NCBI GenBank assembly: GCA_023134935.1
Contig: JAGLUD010000330.1
Location: 1-7,725 of the forward strand
Source of the DNA: Paracoccaceae bacterium
GTDB lineage: Bacteria; Pseudomonadota; Alphaproteobacteria; Rhodobacterales; Rhodobacteraceae
Direction of reading: 5' to 3'
DNA: 7,725 nucleotides
Shown here: positions 1 through 6,708 of the stretch, piece after piece
Numbering within the stretch: position 1 is the first letter of the stretch
How the letters are laid out: each line of letters starts with the position of its first letter
Program-made: the position numbers and the translations under genes
Notes under the pieces: generated by a model
Told to the model about the DNA's origin: nothing
Seen by the model: only the letters and a program-made list of their open reading frames with translations
The model's database searches: none

Positions 1-602
1 GCGCGAATTTCGGGTGTATCTTCGCCCATGAACGATTTCAGCAGCGGGGTTTCGCCCGCGACGGGGTTGATCGCGTTAACGCGGACACCATTGGGGGCCA
101 ATTCAACCGCCATTGCTTTGGTCGCGGTAATCATCCAGCCCTTCGAGGCGTTATACCAGTTCAGCTTAGGTCGCGGACTGACACCAGCGGTCGAGGCTAC
201 GTTGAGGATCGCGCCCGTACCACGTGATTTCATATGGGGGACGATATGTTTGGCGGTCAGGAAAACCGACTTGGCGTTGACGGCCAGCACACGGTCGAAT
301 TCTTCTTCGGTGACATCTTCCATCGGGGTGGGCAGATGGGTGATACCAGCGTTGTTAACCAGAATATCAATCTGGCCCATTTGGGAAATCGCAGCCGCAG
401 CCATCGCCTTGACGCTGTCGGAATTCGCTACGTCAACCGTTTGAGCGATGCCGCCGATTTCATCTGCGATTGCCTGTGCTGCTTCGCCGTTTATGTCGGC
501 GACCATCACACGCGCGCCTTCGGCAACAAATCTGCGGGCTATGCCTGCGCCAAAGCCTGATCCGCCACCTGTTACGATAGCTGTTTTTCCTTCGAGTCTC
601 AT
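1..602 (-). CDS. Short-chain dehydrogenase/reductase (SDR), C-terminus cut by window edge
   Basis: This is a classical SDR: a soluble cytoplasmic oxidoreductase that interconverts an alcohol and a ketone or aldehyde with NAD(P)(H). The first 200 residues are present. The Rossmann nucleotide motif TGGGSGFG lies at residues 11-18, an acidic residue at the end of the second strand is D36 (usually favouring NAD over NADP), and NNAG is at 83-86. The catalytic set is N109, S137, Y150 and K154, the last two within YNASK. The motif NPVAGETPLL near 179-188 follows, where the substrate-loop region begins. The family is usually about 250-260 residues, so roughly 50-60 residues lie beyond position 1. The start at 602 is supported by an AGGAGA ribosome site at 608-613. 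It lies 37 bp downstream of the Crp/Fnr gene on the same strand and may be co-transcribed with it. The substrate is unknown; names such as glucose 1-dehydrogenase often attached to this group are not reliable. Confidence 0.93.
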   Translation of the reverse strand, partial: MRLEGKTAIVTGGGSGFGAGIARRFVAEGARVMVADINGEAAQAIADEIGGIAQTVDVANSDSVKAMAAAAISQMGQIDILVNNAGITHLPTPMEDVTEEEFDRVLAVNAKSVFLTAKHIVPHMKSRGTGAILNVASTAGVSPRPKLNWYNASKGWMITATKAMAVELAPNGVRVNAINPVAGETPLLKSFMGEDTPEIR

Positions 603-607
603 GGTTT

Positions 608-613
608 TCTCCT
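608..613 (-). promoter_or_regulatory. Ribosome binding site of the SDR gene
   Basis: On the minus strand this reads AGGAGA, five bases before the ATG at 602-600. It is a strong Shine-Dalgarno match and fixes the SDR start. Confidence 0.75.
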
Positions 614-639
614 ATCCGGTTAGGGCGATGGTGGCACCG

Positions 640-1182
640 TTAACGCCTCCGTGCAAGCTCTCGATAGAGGGCTTCGGGGCTGATGGCGATTTCGTTGGCC
701 ATCCGATGCCATGAACCCTTTGGCGGAAGTATATCATTATTCCAGACCAGCCACGCATCGACGCGATCAGCGACGCGGCGCAGGGATATTATCTCGGCGC
801 GGCGGCGGGCGTTCTGGACTTCGCGCCCCAGATGCGTAGCAAACGCGTGGCTGGCCGATGGATCGTTGGCCAGCATATCGCGGACTGTTTGATGGTTGAA
901 AACGATCAACGTCGAATCCTCTACTGCAACGGCCGAGCAATGGTAGGCGTCAGTGCTGAACGAGGCCTCTGCAAGAATCGCGCCTTGGTTGGCACGTTGT
1001 AAAATCACGCCGGTTCCGTCGGCTTGGCGGCGCAGCAAATGCACTTCGCCGGATTGGACGGCGTAGTAGTGCGTAACGGGATCGTCGCGCTCAAACACCA
1101 ATGCGCCAGCGGAAACCTGGCGGTGATTGTGGTTTAGGCGCAAAAGATGGTCGAAAAAACTGGTTGGCATGATTGCTATCAT
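640..1182 (-). CDS. Crp/Fnr-family transcriptional regulator, short form
   Basis: The 180-residue protein has a cyclic-nucleotide-binding-type beta-barrel (about residues 15-105, with the SGEVHLL and GAILAEASF segments typical of the fold). A long dimerisation helix follows (about 108-135), then a helix-turn-helix (about 137-180). The recognition helix is near SPEALYRELARRR. Crp and Fnr are usually 210-250 residues; here the protein stops right after the recognition helix, without the usual C-terminal wing. The only cysteine is C82, so there is no Fnr-type iron-sulfur cluster, and the cAMP-contact arginine-serine signature of Crp is not obvious. The effector is therefore unknown. Two starts are possible, the ATG at 1182 or a second in-frame ATG at 1170; neither has a convincing ribosome site. 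It is divergent from the Met/His-rich gene at 1243 and just upstream of the SDR, so those two are its most likely targets, together with its own promoter (inference). Confidence 0.88.
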   Translation of the reverse strand: MIAIMPTSFFDHLLRLNHNHRQVSAGALVFERDDPVTHYYAVQSGEVHLLRRQADGTGVILQRANQGAILAEASFSTDAYHCSAVAVEDSTLIVFNHQTVRDMLANDPSASHAFATHLGREVQNARRRAEIISLRRVADRVDAWLVWNNDILPPKGSWHRMANEIAISPEALYRELARRR

Positions 1183-1184
1183 GT

Positions 1185-1211
1185 CTTGAGTCGCAAGTAT
1201 GTTGCAAGTTT
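1185..1211. promoter_or_regulatory. Candidate operator: repeated GCAAGT elements in the divergent promoter
   Basis: GCAAGTAT (1193-1200) and GCAAGTTT (1204-1211) are direct repeats matching at 7 of 8 bases with an 11-bp period, about one helical turn. An inverted CTTG at 1185-1188 pairs with CAAG at 1194-1197 as CTTG-N5-CAAG. The elements sit between and over the proposed -35 and -10 boxes of the rightward gene and within 30 bp of the Crp/Fnr start. This position suits a regulator binding site. The pattern is not a standard Fnr (TTGAT-N4-ATCAA) or Crp (TGTGA-N6-TCACA) box. Confidence 0.35.
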
Positions 1212-1214
1212 AAT
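1186..1214 (+). promoter_or_regulatory. Candidate sigma-70-type promoter for the Met/His-rich gene
   Basis: A possible -35 box TTGAGT (1186-1191) and -10 box TTTAAT (1209-1214) are separated by 17 bp. They match consensus at 4 and 5 of 6 positions, although the -10 lacks the usually invariant A at position two. Transcription would start near 1221, leaving a leader of about 20 nt that contains the ribosome site. No convincing opposite-strand promoter for the Crp/Fnr gene could be picked out in the same 60 bp. Confidence 0.4.
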
Positions 1215-1232
1215 CTAGAACTTTCAGCATTC

Positions 1233-1238
1233 AGGAGA
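1233..1238 (+). promoter_or_regulatory. Ribosome binding site of the Met/His-rich gene
   Basis: AGGAGA sits four bases before the ATG at 1243. This is a strong Shine-Dalgarno match and sets the start, which also gives a clean signal peptide. Confidence 0.75.
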
Positions 1239-1242
1239 AACC

Positions 1243-1794
1243 ATGCTACGCCCACTTATCCTCGCGACTCTGCTCGTCACACCCGTTTTGGCGCAAGAAC
1301 ACACCACCAATATGGATCACAATGCCCATACCGCAGGAATGTCGGCGATCGAAATTACCGAACCCGGCCAGTCGGCTTTTGCTGCGATCGAGCAGATCGT
1401 TCTGGCCCTCGATACGGATCCGAATACTGATTGGTCCAAGGTTGATATTTCGGGCCTGCGCGAACATCTGCGCGATATGGATCTGGTATTTACCGCCGCC
1501 GAGGTGACAGCTGAAGACATTACCGGTGGCATTCGGTTCACCATCACTGGCGAGGGTCGCGTGCGCGAAGCGATCCGCAATATGGCGATTGCCCATGCGG
1601 GTGTGATGGACGGAGTGGACGGTTGGCATTACGCAGCCGAGGAGCATCCCGAAGGTGCCGTGATGATCATTACCGTTCCACCATTCCAGATGGATAGGCT
1701 GACAGCACTTGGCTTCTTCGGGGTTATGGCAACGGGCATGCACCATCAGGACCATCACTGGGGAATGGCAACAGGCGGTAGTCCTCACATGTGA
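1243..1794 (+). CDS. Exported Met/His-rich protein of unknown function
   Basis: The 183-residue protein begins with a typical Sec signal peptide: a positively charged start, a hydrophobic core of about residues 5-13, and a probable signal-peptidase I cut after A17 in the VLA-Q context. It is therefore probably periplasmic. The sequence contains 12 His and 12 Met residues and no Cys. They cluster at the N-terminus of the mature protein (MDHNAH, 24-29) and near the C-terminus (MHHQDHHWGM, 166-175, and the final PHM). Such Met/His clusters are common in periplasmic copper- or other metal-handling proteins, but I recognise no named domain and assign no reaction. The middle (about 40-155) looks like a compact alpha/beta domain. 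I recall similar conserved hypothetical proteins in alphaproteobacteria. The gene is divergent from the Crp/Fnr regulator, has a strong ribosome site, and ends at a hairpin terminator. A metal-binding role is inference only. Confidence 0.85.
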   Translation: MLRPLILATLLVTPVLAQEHTTNMDHNAHTAGMSAIEITEPGQSAFAAIEQIVLALDTDPNTDWSKVDISGLREHLRDMDLVFTAAEVTAEDITGGIRFTITGEGRVREAIRNMAIAHAGVMDGVDGWHYAAEEHPEGAVMIITVPPFQMDRLTALGFFGVMATGMHHQDHHWGMATGGSPHM

Positions 1795-1800
1795 TTTCAG

Positions 1801-1837
1801 CGCGGTCCGTTAACCGTGATGGGCCGCGACAGTTTTT
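1801..1837 (+). terminator. Rho-independent-like terminator of the Met/His-rich gene
   Basis: An 8-bp stem is formed by CGCGGTCC (1801-1808) and GGGCCGCG (1821-1828), with one G-U pair in RNA and a 12-nt loop. Four bases later comes TTTTT (1833-1837). It starts six bases after the stop codon at 1794. The loop contains the TAA stop of the convergent aldehyde dehydrogenase, so the terminator overlaps the end of that gene. On the minus strand the stem is not followed by a T run, so I do not claim that it also terminates the operon. Confidence 0.6.
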
Positions 1838-3267
1838 AGGACGGAGAAACCGTATAGCGCCTCGAAACCCTTTTCGCGGCCGTGGCCGGATTTTCCGATG
1901 CCGCCAAAGGGCAGTTCTACGCCGCCGCCTGCGCCGTAATTGTTGATGAATATCTGACCGGATTTAATCGCCTTGGCCATCCGCATTTGTCGTGCGCCGT
2001 CGCGGGTCCAGATCGATGCAACTAGGCCGTAGGCGGTGTTGTTGGCGATTCTTAGGGCGTCTTCCTCGGTTTCGAACGGGATGATAGCCTGCACTGGACC
2101 GAAGATTTCGTTTTGCGCTAGAGGATCATTGGGGTCGATGCCGCCGTAAAGGGTTGGGGCGAAATAGTGCCCGCCTTGGGGTGCGTCGTCCACGATGGTG
2201 GCTTGCGCGAGGATGCGGTCGGGGTTGGCGGCTTTCACGAAGCCTTCGACAATTTCTTTTTGACGGGCGGAGATTAGCGGGCCGACATCGAGATCGTCCA
2301 TCGCGGGACCAACTTTCAGCTCGCGATACCGTGTGGCCATCATTTCGCTGAGCTTATTGTATATCCCGCGCTGCATCAGAATTCGCGACGAGGCCGAGCA
2401 CGTTTGTCCTGCGTTCTGCACGCCAGCGTTCACGAGGAACGGTAGGGCGGCATCCAGATCGGCGTCATCGAACACAATTTGTGGGGATTTTCCACCGAGT
2501 TCCAACGTTACCGGAACGATGGCATCGGCGGCGGCTTTTTGGATCAAACTGCCAACGCCAACTGAACCTGTAAATGAAATGTGGTTGATGTCGGGATGGG
2601 CGGACAAGGCTGCGCCTGCCTCTTCGCCAAGTCCCGGAACGACGTTCAATGCTCCAGCTGGAAGGCCTGCTTCCTCGGCAATTTTAGCGAACGCCAGTGC
2701 GGTTAGACAGGCTTCTTCGGCGGGTTTTAGAACCGCCGCGTTGCCCATTGTTAACGCCGCTCCGACCGAGCGTCCGATGATCTGCATAGGATAGTTCCAC
2801 GGCACGATATGCGCCGTCACGCCGTGCGGTTCGCGCAGGGTGTAGACGGTGTAACCGTCGAGATAGGGGATGGTTTCGCCGTGGATTTTATCGGCGGCAC
2901 CGCCGTAGAATTCCATGTAGCGTGCCAGCGCCACGGCATCGGCGCGGGCTTGTTTTAGGGGCTTGCCGACGTCGGCGGCCTCTAGCCTTGCGAGGGCGTC
3001 AACGCGCTCCAAAACCAGCTGTCCGATGCGGGTTAGGATGCGGCCGCGTTCTACGGCGGTTTTGCGGCCCCATTCGCCTGATAGCGCGGTTTGTGCAGCT
3101 TGCACTGCGGCGTCTACATCGGCGCGTTGGCCGCGGGCTATGCGAGCAATTTCGGTGCCGTCGGAAGGGTTTTCCAGTGGCAGGGTTTCGCCGCCGATGG
3201 GGGCGACCCATTCGCCGCCAATGAAGCATTTCGAGGCATCGAACCACAGGTCATTTTGAACGGACAT
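1810..3267 (-). CDS. NAD(P)-dependent aldehyde dehydrogenase
   Basis: This 485-residue protein has the usual length and all main landmarks of the aldehyde dehydrogenase superfamily, which oxidises aldehydes to carboxylic acids. These are VPWNYP (155-160, with oxyanion-hole N158), cofactor-contacting K181, the Rossmann-loop motif FTGSVGVG (232-239), the general base E256 in LELGGKSP, and the catalytic nucleophile C290 in NAGQTCSASSR. NEIFGP follows with E387, then PFGGIGKSGHGRE near 453-464. It resembles the betaine-aldehyde and aminoaldehyde dehydrogenase branch, but the substrate cannot be assigned. The start is supported by a one-base TGATG overlap with the ATPase stop and by an AAGGAA element at 3276-3281. 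It is the last gene of the ABC importer operon, so its aldehyde probably derives from the imported solute (inference). Leu codons CTA/TTA are frequent, about 13 of 40 by hand count. Confidence 0.96.
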   Translation of the reverse strand: MSVQNDLWFDASKCFIGGEWVAPIGGETLPLENPSDGTEIARIARGQRADVDAAVQAAQTALSGEWGRKTAVERGRILTRIGQLVLERVDALARLEAADVGKPLKQARADAVALARYMEFYGGAADKIHGETIPYLDGYTVYTLREPHGVTAHIVPWNYPMQIIGRSVGAALTMGNAAVLKPAEEACLTALAFAKIAEEAGLPAGALNVVPGLGEEAGAALSAHPDINHISFTGSVGVGSLIQKAAADAIVPVTLELGGKSPQIVFDDADLDAALPFLVNAGVQNAGQTCSASSRILMQRGIYNKLSEMMATRYRELKVGPAMDDLDVGPLISARQKEIVEGFVKAANPDRILAQATIVDDAPQGGHYFAPTLYGGIDPNDPLAQNEIFGPVQAIIPFETEEDALRIANNTAYGLVASIWTRDGARQMRMAKAIKSGQIFINNYGAGGGVELPFGGIGKSGHGREKGFEALYGFSVLKTVAAHHG

Positions 3268-4871
3268 CAGGTATATTCCTTCTCTAGCGCGTCTTGCAGC
3301 GACGGCGCGGCAGCTATCAGGGTTTTGGTGTATTCGTGTTGCGGATTGGTGAAAACGGCCTCGGTTTCACCGTGTTCGACGATCTGGCCGGACTTCATCA
3401 CCATGACACGGTCGGTCACGGAACGCACCACGGAAAGGTCGTGGGAGATGAACAAATAGGACAGGTTCAGGCGGCTGGATAGATCTGCCAGCAGGTCGAG
3501 GATTTGGGCGCGGATGGAAACGTCTAGCGCCGATACGGCCTCGTCCAGAATGATCAGGTTGGGCTTGATAATCAGGGCGCGGGCGATGGCGATGCGTTGG
3601 CGTTGACCACCGGAAAACTCGTGGATGTATTTATTGGCGTCAGCGGGTTGCATACCGACCTCGATCAAGGCCTCTTCTACTGCTTGGCGTCGCTCCGCTC
3701 CCTTTGGCTCGGACTCCAGCAAATGTAGCGGTTCGGCGACTAGTCGGGCCACCTTGTGTCTTGGATTGAACGAACCGTAGGGGTCTTGAAACACCACTTG
3801 CATCTTGCGGCGCAGATCGCGGGGCATGTGGGTTCCGGCCTCGACGGGCACGTCGTGGATACGGATTTCGCCGCCTTGCAGGGCCTCTAGGCCAAGGATG
3901 GCGCGGGTCAGGGTGGACTTGCCACAGCCGCTTTCGCCGACAAGTCCGAGGTTCTCGCCGTCATGCAGCACAAAGCTGACATCGTTCACGGCGCGGAAGG
4001 TTTGCGGTTTGCCGAAGACGGATTTGCGCGGCGTTATATAGTCGCGAATGGCGTTGCGGACTTCGAGTAGCGGGGTTTTCGACGCGCGCTCATCGCCTTT
4101 GTCGGGGACATGGCTGGAGGCCTCGAATAAGGCCTTGGTGTAGGGGTGTTGCATGTTGCGGAACAGGGCGTGGGTTTCGCCGGACTCGACCACCTCGCCG
4201 TCCTTCATGATGACGATGTGATCGGCGACTTCCGCGACGACACCGAGGTCGTGGGTGATTAGCATCAGGCACATGCCGTCCTCGGCAACTAGTTGTTTTA
4301 GCAGGTCAAGGATTTGAGCTTGTGTGGTGACGTCTAGGGCGGTTGTGGGTTCGTCTGCGATCAGCAATTTTGGCCGCAAAGCTATGGCCATGGCGATGAC
4401 GACGCGCTGGCGTTGGCCGCCGGAAAGTTCGTGCGGGTAGCGGGTTAGCGGAAATTGTTCGGCGGGTAGGCCGACGCGGTTTAGCGTGTCGCGGGCGATC
4501 TCATTTGCCTTGCTGCGGGAGGTTTTGCCGTGGATAAGAACCGTTTCCGCGACTTGGTCACCGATGGTTTTCACGGGATTTAGGGCCGTCATTGGTTCTT
4601 GGAAGATCATGCCGATGTCGCTACCACGAATGGCGCACATTTCGGGTTCGGATTTGGTTAACAGGTCTTGACCGTCGAGGATGATTTTGCCGCTGACCTC
4701 TGCGCCCGTGGGTAACAGGTTCATCACGGAAAAGGCGGTCATGGATTTGCCGGATCCGGATTCGCCGATCACGCCGATGATCTCACCTTTGGCGGCACTG
4801 AGCGCCACGTTTTTCAGGATCGGCGTGCCGTGAATCGACAGATTCAGGTTTTCGATTTGCAGGAAGTTCAT
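3267..4871 (-). CDS. Double-domain ABC importer ATPase (DppD-DppF-like fusion)
   Basis: The 534-residue protein carries two complete ABC cassettes in one chain and drives import through the neighbouring permeases. Domain 1 (about 1-255) has Walker A GESGSGKS (36-43), Q91, signature LSGGQ (149-153), Walker B with E174 and switch H207. Domain 2 (about 268-525) has Walker [10 protein letters not shown] (312-320), Q362, signature FSGGQ (419-423), Walker B with E444 and switch H477. Both sites therefore look catalytically intact. After each cassette comes the oligopeptide/dipeptide-type tail (HPYTKAL at 242-248, HEYTKTL at 512-518). In many bacteria these are two separate proteins (DppD and DppF), but the fused form is common, as in YejF or GsiA. 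Its ATG overlaps the upstream permease stop by four bases (ATGA), and its TGA overlaps the aldehyde dehydrogenase ATG by one base. The ribosome site is weak, so translation is probably coupled. Confidence 0.95.
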   Translation of the reverse strand: MNFLQIENLNLSIHGTPILKNVALSAAKGEIIGVIGESGSGKSMTAFSVMNLLPTGAEVSGKIILDGQDLLTKSEPEMCAIRGSDIGMIFQEPMTALNPVKTIGDQVAETVLIHGKTSRSKANEIARDTLNRVGLPAEQFPLTRYPHELSGGQRQRVVIAMAIALRPKLLIADEPTTALDVTTQAQILDLLKQLVAEDGMCLMLITHDLGVVAEVADHIVIMKDGEVVESGETHALFRNMQHPYTKALFEASSHVPDKGDERASKTPLLEVRNAIRDYITPRKSVFGKPQTFRAVNDVSFVLHDGENLGLVGESGCGKSTLTRAILGLEALQGGEIRIHDVPVEAGTHMPRDLRRKMQVVFQDPYGSFNPRHKVARLVAEPLHLLESEPKGAERRQAVEEALIEVGMQPADANKYIHEFSGGQRQRIAIARALIIKPNLIILDEAVSALDVSIRAQILDLLADLSSRLNLSYLFISHDLSVVRSVTDRVMVMKSGQIVEHGETEAVFTNPQHEYTKTLIAAAPSLQDALEKEYT

Positions 4872-5707
4872 GTGCGCGACCGCCGTAACCTTGGGTCCAG
4901 CAGGTCACGTAATCCGTCGCCCATCAGGTTCAGGCCCAGCACTGTCAGCACGATTGCCATTCCGGGGAAGATGGCGAGGTGGGGGGCGAAGCTGATCATG
5001 GTTTGGCTTTCGGCCAGCATGCGTCCCCAGCTTGGGATTGGCGGTTGGGCGCCAAGGCCGACGTAGGAGAGGCCCGCTTCGGCCAAGATGCCTAGGGAAA
5101 ACTGGATGCTGCCTTGGACGATCAGGAGGTTGAGGATGTTGGGGAGGATATGCTCGATTGATATGCGGGTTTGGTTTTTACCGGCTACGCGCGCGGAGAG
5201 GACGAAGTCGCGGGTCCACAGGGACAGTGCTGCGCCGCGTGTTAGACGGGCGAAAACGGGGATGTTGAAGATGCCGATGGCGATGATGGCGTTGATGACG
5301 GAGGGGCCGAAGACGGCGGTAATCATGATGGCGATTAGTAGCGCGGGGAAGGCTAATACTAGGTCGTTTGTGCGCATAATGATTTCGTCCAGCAGGCTGT
5401 CTTTGCGGGCGGCGGCGGCGAGACCTAGGGGGACGCCGAGGATGATGCCTATGCCTACGGCGACGACTGCTACGGCGATGGAGGTGCGTGCGCCCACCAT
5501 GATCATTGCGAAGATATCGCGTCCGAAGTGGTCGGTGCCGAACCAGTGCAGGGCGCTGGGTTTTTGCAGTTTGTGGGCGATGTCGAGTTTGGTTACGTCG
5601 AAGGGCGTCCACAGGAAGGATATCAGCGCTGCACCGATGAATATGAAAGCGAGGGTTGCGCCGATCATGAAGCTGCGGTTTCGCAGGGCGGCTTTTACGA
5701 ATTGCAT
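4868..5707 (-). CDS. ABC importer inner-membrane permease, DppC type
   Basis: The 279-residue inner-membrane subunit belongs to the binding-protein-dependent permease family for peptides, nickel and related solutes. A first membrane helix (about 14-33) is followed by a loop with HWFGTDHFGRD (54-64), a hallmark of DppC/OppC-type subunits. The core helices follow, at about 76-100, 115-135, 137-155, 195-215 and 241-262. The cytoplasmic coupling (EAA) loop is at about 168-190, with A175-G176 and ending HILPN, and docks on the ATPase. The C-terminus carries the typical NLMGDGLRDLLDPR segment (260-272). Its ATG at 5707 overlaps the TAA of the upstream permease by one base (TAATG), and its end overlaps the ATPase start by four. 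By hand count 9 of 38 Leu codons are CTA or TTA. Confidence 0.94.
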   Translation of the reverse strand: MQFVKAALRNRSFMIGATLAFIFIGAALISFLWTPFDVTKLDIAHKLQKPSALHWFGTDHFGRDIFAMIMVGARTSIAVAVVAVGIGIILGVPLGLAAAARKDSLLDEIIMRTNDLVLAFPALLIAIMITAVFGPSVINAIIAIGIFNIPVFARLTRGAALSLWTRDFVLSARVAGKNQTRISIEHILPNILNLLIVQGSIQFSLGILAEAGLSYVGLGAQPPIPSWGRMLAESQTMISFAPHLAIFPGMAIVLTVLGLNLMGDGLRDLLDPRLRRSRT

Positions 5708-6654
5708 TAGCTGCGCCCCCGTAATCTGGGATCAACGGCTGCGTAGGCTATGTCCACGATGAAGGTCACTAGGACGACGGCGAAGACTAGCAGCATGACC
5801 ACGCTCTCGACCACGATCAGGTCGCGTTGGGAGATGCTTTGGAAGACTAGGCGGCCGAGGCCAGGAAGGAAGAAAACGTTTTCGATGATGATTGCGCCGG
5901 CCATCAGGAACGAAAATTGCAGACCGATGATGGTTAACACAGGGATCATGGCGTTGCGCAGGGCGTGTTTCCACATGGCTTGGCGTTTAGTTAATCCTTT
6001 GGCGCGGGCGGTGCGGATGAAGTCTTCGTTCATGGTGTCGATCAGGGCGGAGCGCATGACGCGGGCAAGGATGGAGGCTTGGGGTAATGCTAGTGAGATA
6101 GCGGGGAGCGTCAGGGCTTTCATGCTGACGAAAAATCCTTTGTCCCAACCGGGGAAGCCGCCTGCCGAGAACCAGCGCAGGTTAATCGCGAAGAATACTA
6201 CCAGTAGCATTGCGAACCAGAAGTTTGGTATTGCGACGCCTAGCTGCGTTGCGCCCATTATGGACACGTCAGTGGCAGTGCCGCGTTTTGACGCCGCAAG
6301 GATACCGGCGGGGAATGCGATGAGCGTAGACAATGTGAGGGCATAGATCGCGAGAGGTAGGGAAATCATGATGCGGTCGCCGATCATGTCTACCACTGGT
6401 GTGCGGTAGGTGTACGAGACGCCGAAATCGCCCGTTAACATTCCCGTAACCCATGTGATGTAGCGTTCAAAGGCAGATACGTTCAGGCCCAATTCTTCGC
6501 GCAAGGCCGCGACGGTGTCGGGTTGGGCGTTGATGCCGAGCATGTAGGAGGCTGGGTCGCCGGGGACGACCTCGATCGCGAGAAAGATCACGGCACTGGC
6601 GGCCAGCAAGCTGAGGCCAAGGGATAGCAATCGTTTCAGCGAATAGCGAAGCAT
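5707..6654 (-). CDS. ABC importer inner-membrane permease, DppB type
   Basis: The 315-residue inner-membrane subunit pairs with the DppC-type protein to form the transport channel. It begins with the DppB-like pattern of an N-terminal helix (about 9-29) followed by VVPGDPA (29-35) and a periplasmic stretch with LREELGLN (51-58). Further helices lie near 98-120, 132-156, 180-200, 233-258 and 283-305. The coupling loop is at about 211-232 (DFIRTARAKGL), followed by HALRNAMIPV, and the C-terminus ends in YAAVDPRLRGRS. All are family landmarks. The start at 6654 lies 54 bp downstream of the binding-protein gene. The bases before it (CCGGTCCCC on the minus strand) make a poor ribosome site, so its translation may be weak compared with the binding protein. 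By hand count 13 of 43 Leu codons are CTA or TTA. Confidence 0.95.
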   Translation of the reverse strand: MLRYSLKRLLSLGLSLLAASAVIFLAIEVVPGDPASYMLGINAQPDTVAALREELGLNVSAFERYITWVTGMLTGDFGVSYTYRTPVVDMIGDRIMISLPLAIYALTLSTLIAFPAGILAASKRGTATDVSIMGATQLGVAIPNFWFAMLLVVFFAINLRWFSAGGFPGWDKGFFVSMKALTLPAISLALPQASILARVMRSALIDTMNEDFIRTARAKGLTKRQAMWKHALRNAMIPVLTIIGLQFSFLMAGAIIIENVFFLPGLGRLVFQSISQRDLIVVESVVMLLVFAVVLVTFIVDIAYAAVDPRLRGRS

Positions 6655-6676
6655 GGGGACCGGTTTTCAAATGAGT

Positions 6677-6700
6677 GGCAGAGGCGCGGACGCCTCTGCC
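6677..6700 (-). promoter_or_regulatory. Intercistronic hairpin between binding-protein and permease genes
   Basis: A perfect 10-bp inverted repeat, GGCAGAGGCG (6677-6686) and CGCCTCTGCC (6691-6700), encloses a 4-nt loop. It is the only structure in the 54-bp gap between the binding-protein stop and the DppB start. No T run follows on either strand, so it is not a canonical terminator. In many solute-binding-protein operons such hairpins protect the upstream mRNA from 3' exonucleases or cause partial termination, which raises binding-protein output relative to the membrane subunits. That role is inferred here. Confidence 0.65.
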
Positions 6701-6708
6701 GAATGATG

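Noticed and set aside
72..83. The 12-bp palindrome CGCGTTAACGCG
   Set aside because: It lies inside the SDR coding sequence over the conserved RVNAIN residues. Nothing suggests a site.
28..714. Several plus-strand frames opposite the SDR and the end of the Crp/Fnr gene
   Set aside because: They lie opposite a clear SDR with all its catalytic motifs and have no recognisable domain or ribosome site.
1186..1197. Possible Fnr box in TTGAGTCGCAAG
   Set aside because: The spacing between TTG and CAA is too short for TTGAT-N4-ATCAA, and the inner bases do not match.
1246..1788. A 180-codon open frame antisense to almost the whole Met/His-rich gene
   Set aside because: It has no ribosome site, its composition is that of a mirrored frame, and the plus-strand frame has a strong ribosome site, signal peptide and terminator.
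1785..1794. The 10-bp palindrome TCACATGTGA at the end of the Met/His-rich gene, resembling Crp half-sites
   Set aside because: The half-sites are in the opposite order to a Crp box (TGTGA-N6-TCACA), there is no spacer, and it lies at the 3' end of a gene. It encodes the last residues and stop codon.
5088..5762. A 224-codon plus-strand frame opposite the two permease genes
   Set aside because: The minus-strand permeases are unambiguous family members. The plus frame is rich in Arg, Met and Ala, as expected from reversed hydrophobic codons, and spans a gene junction.
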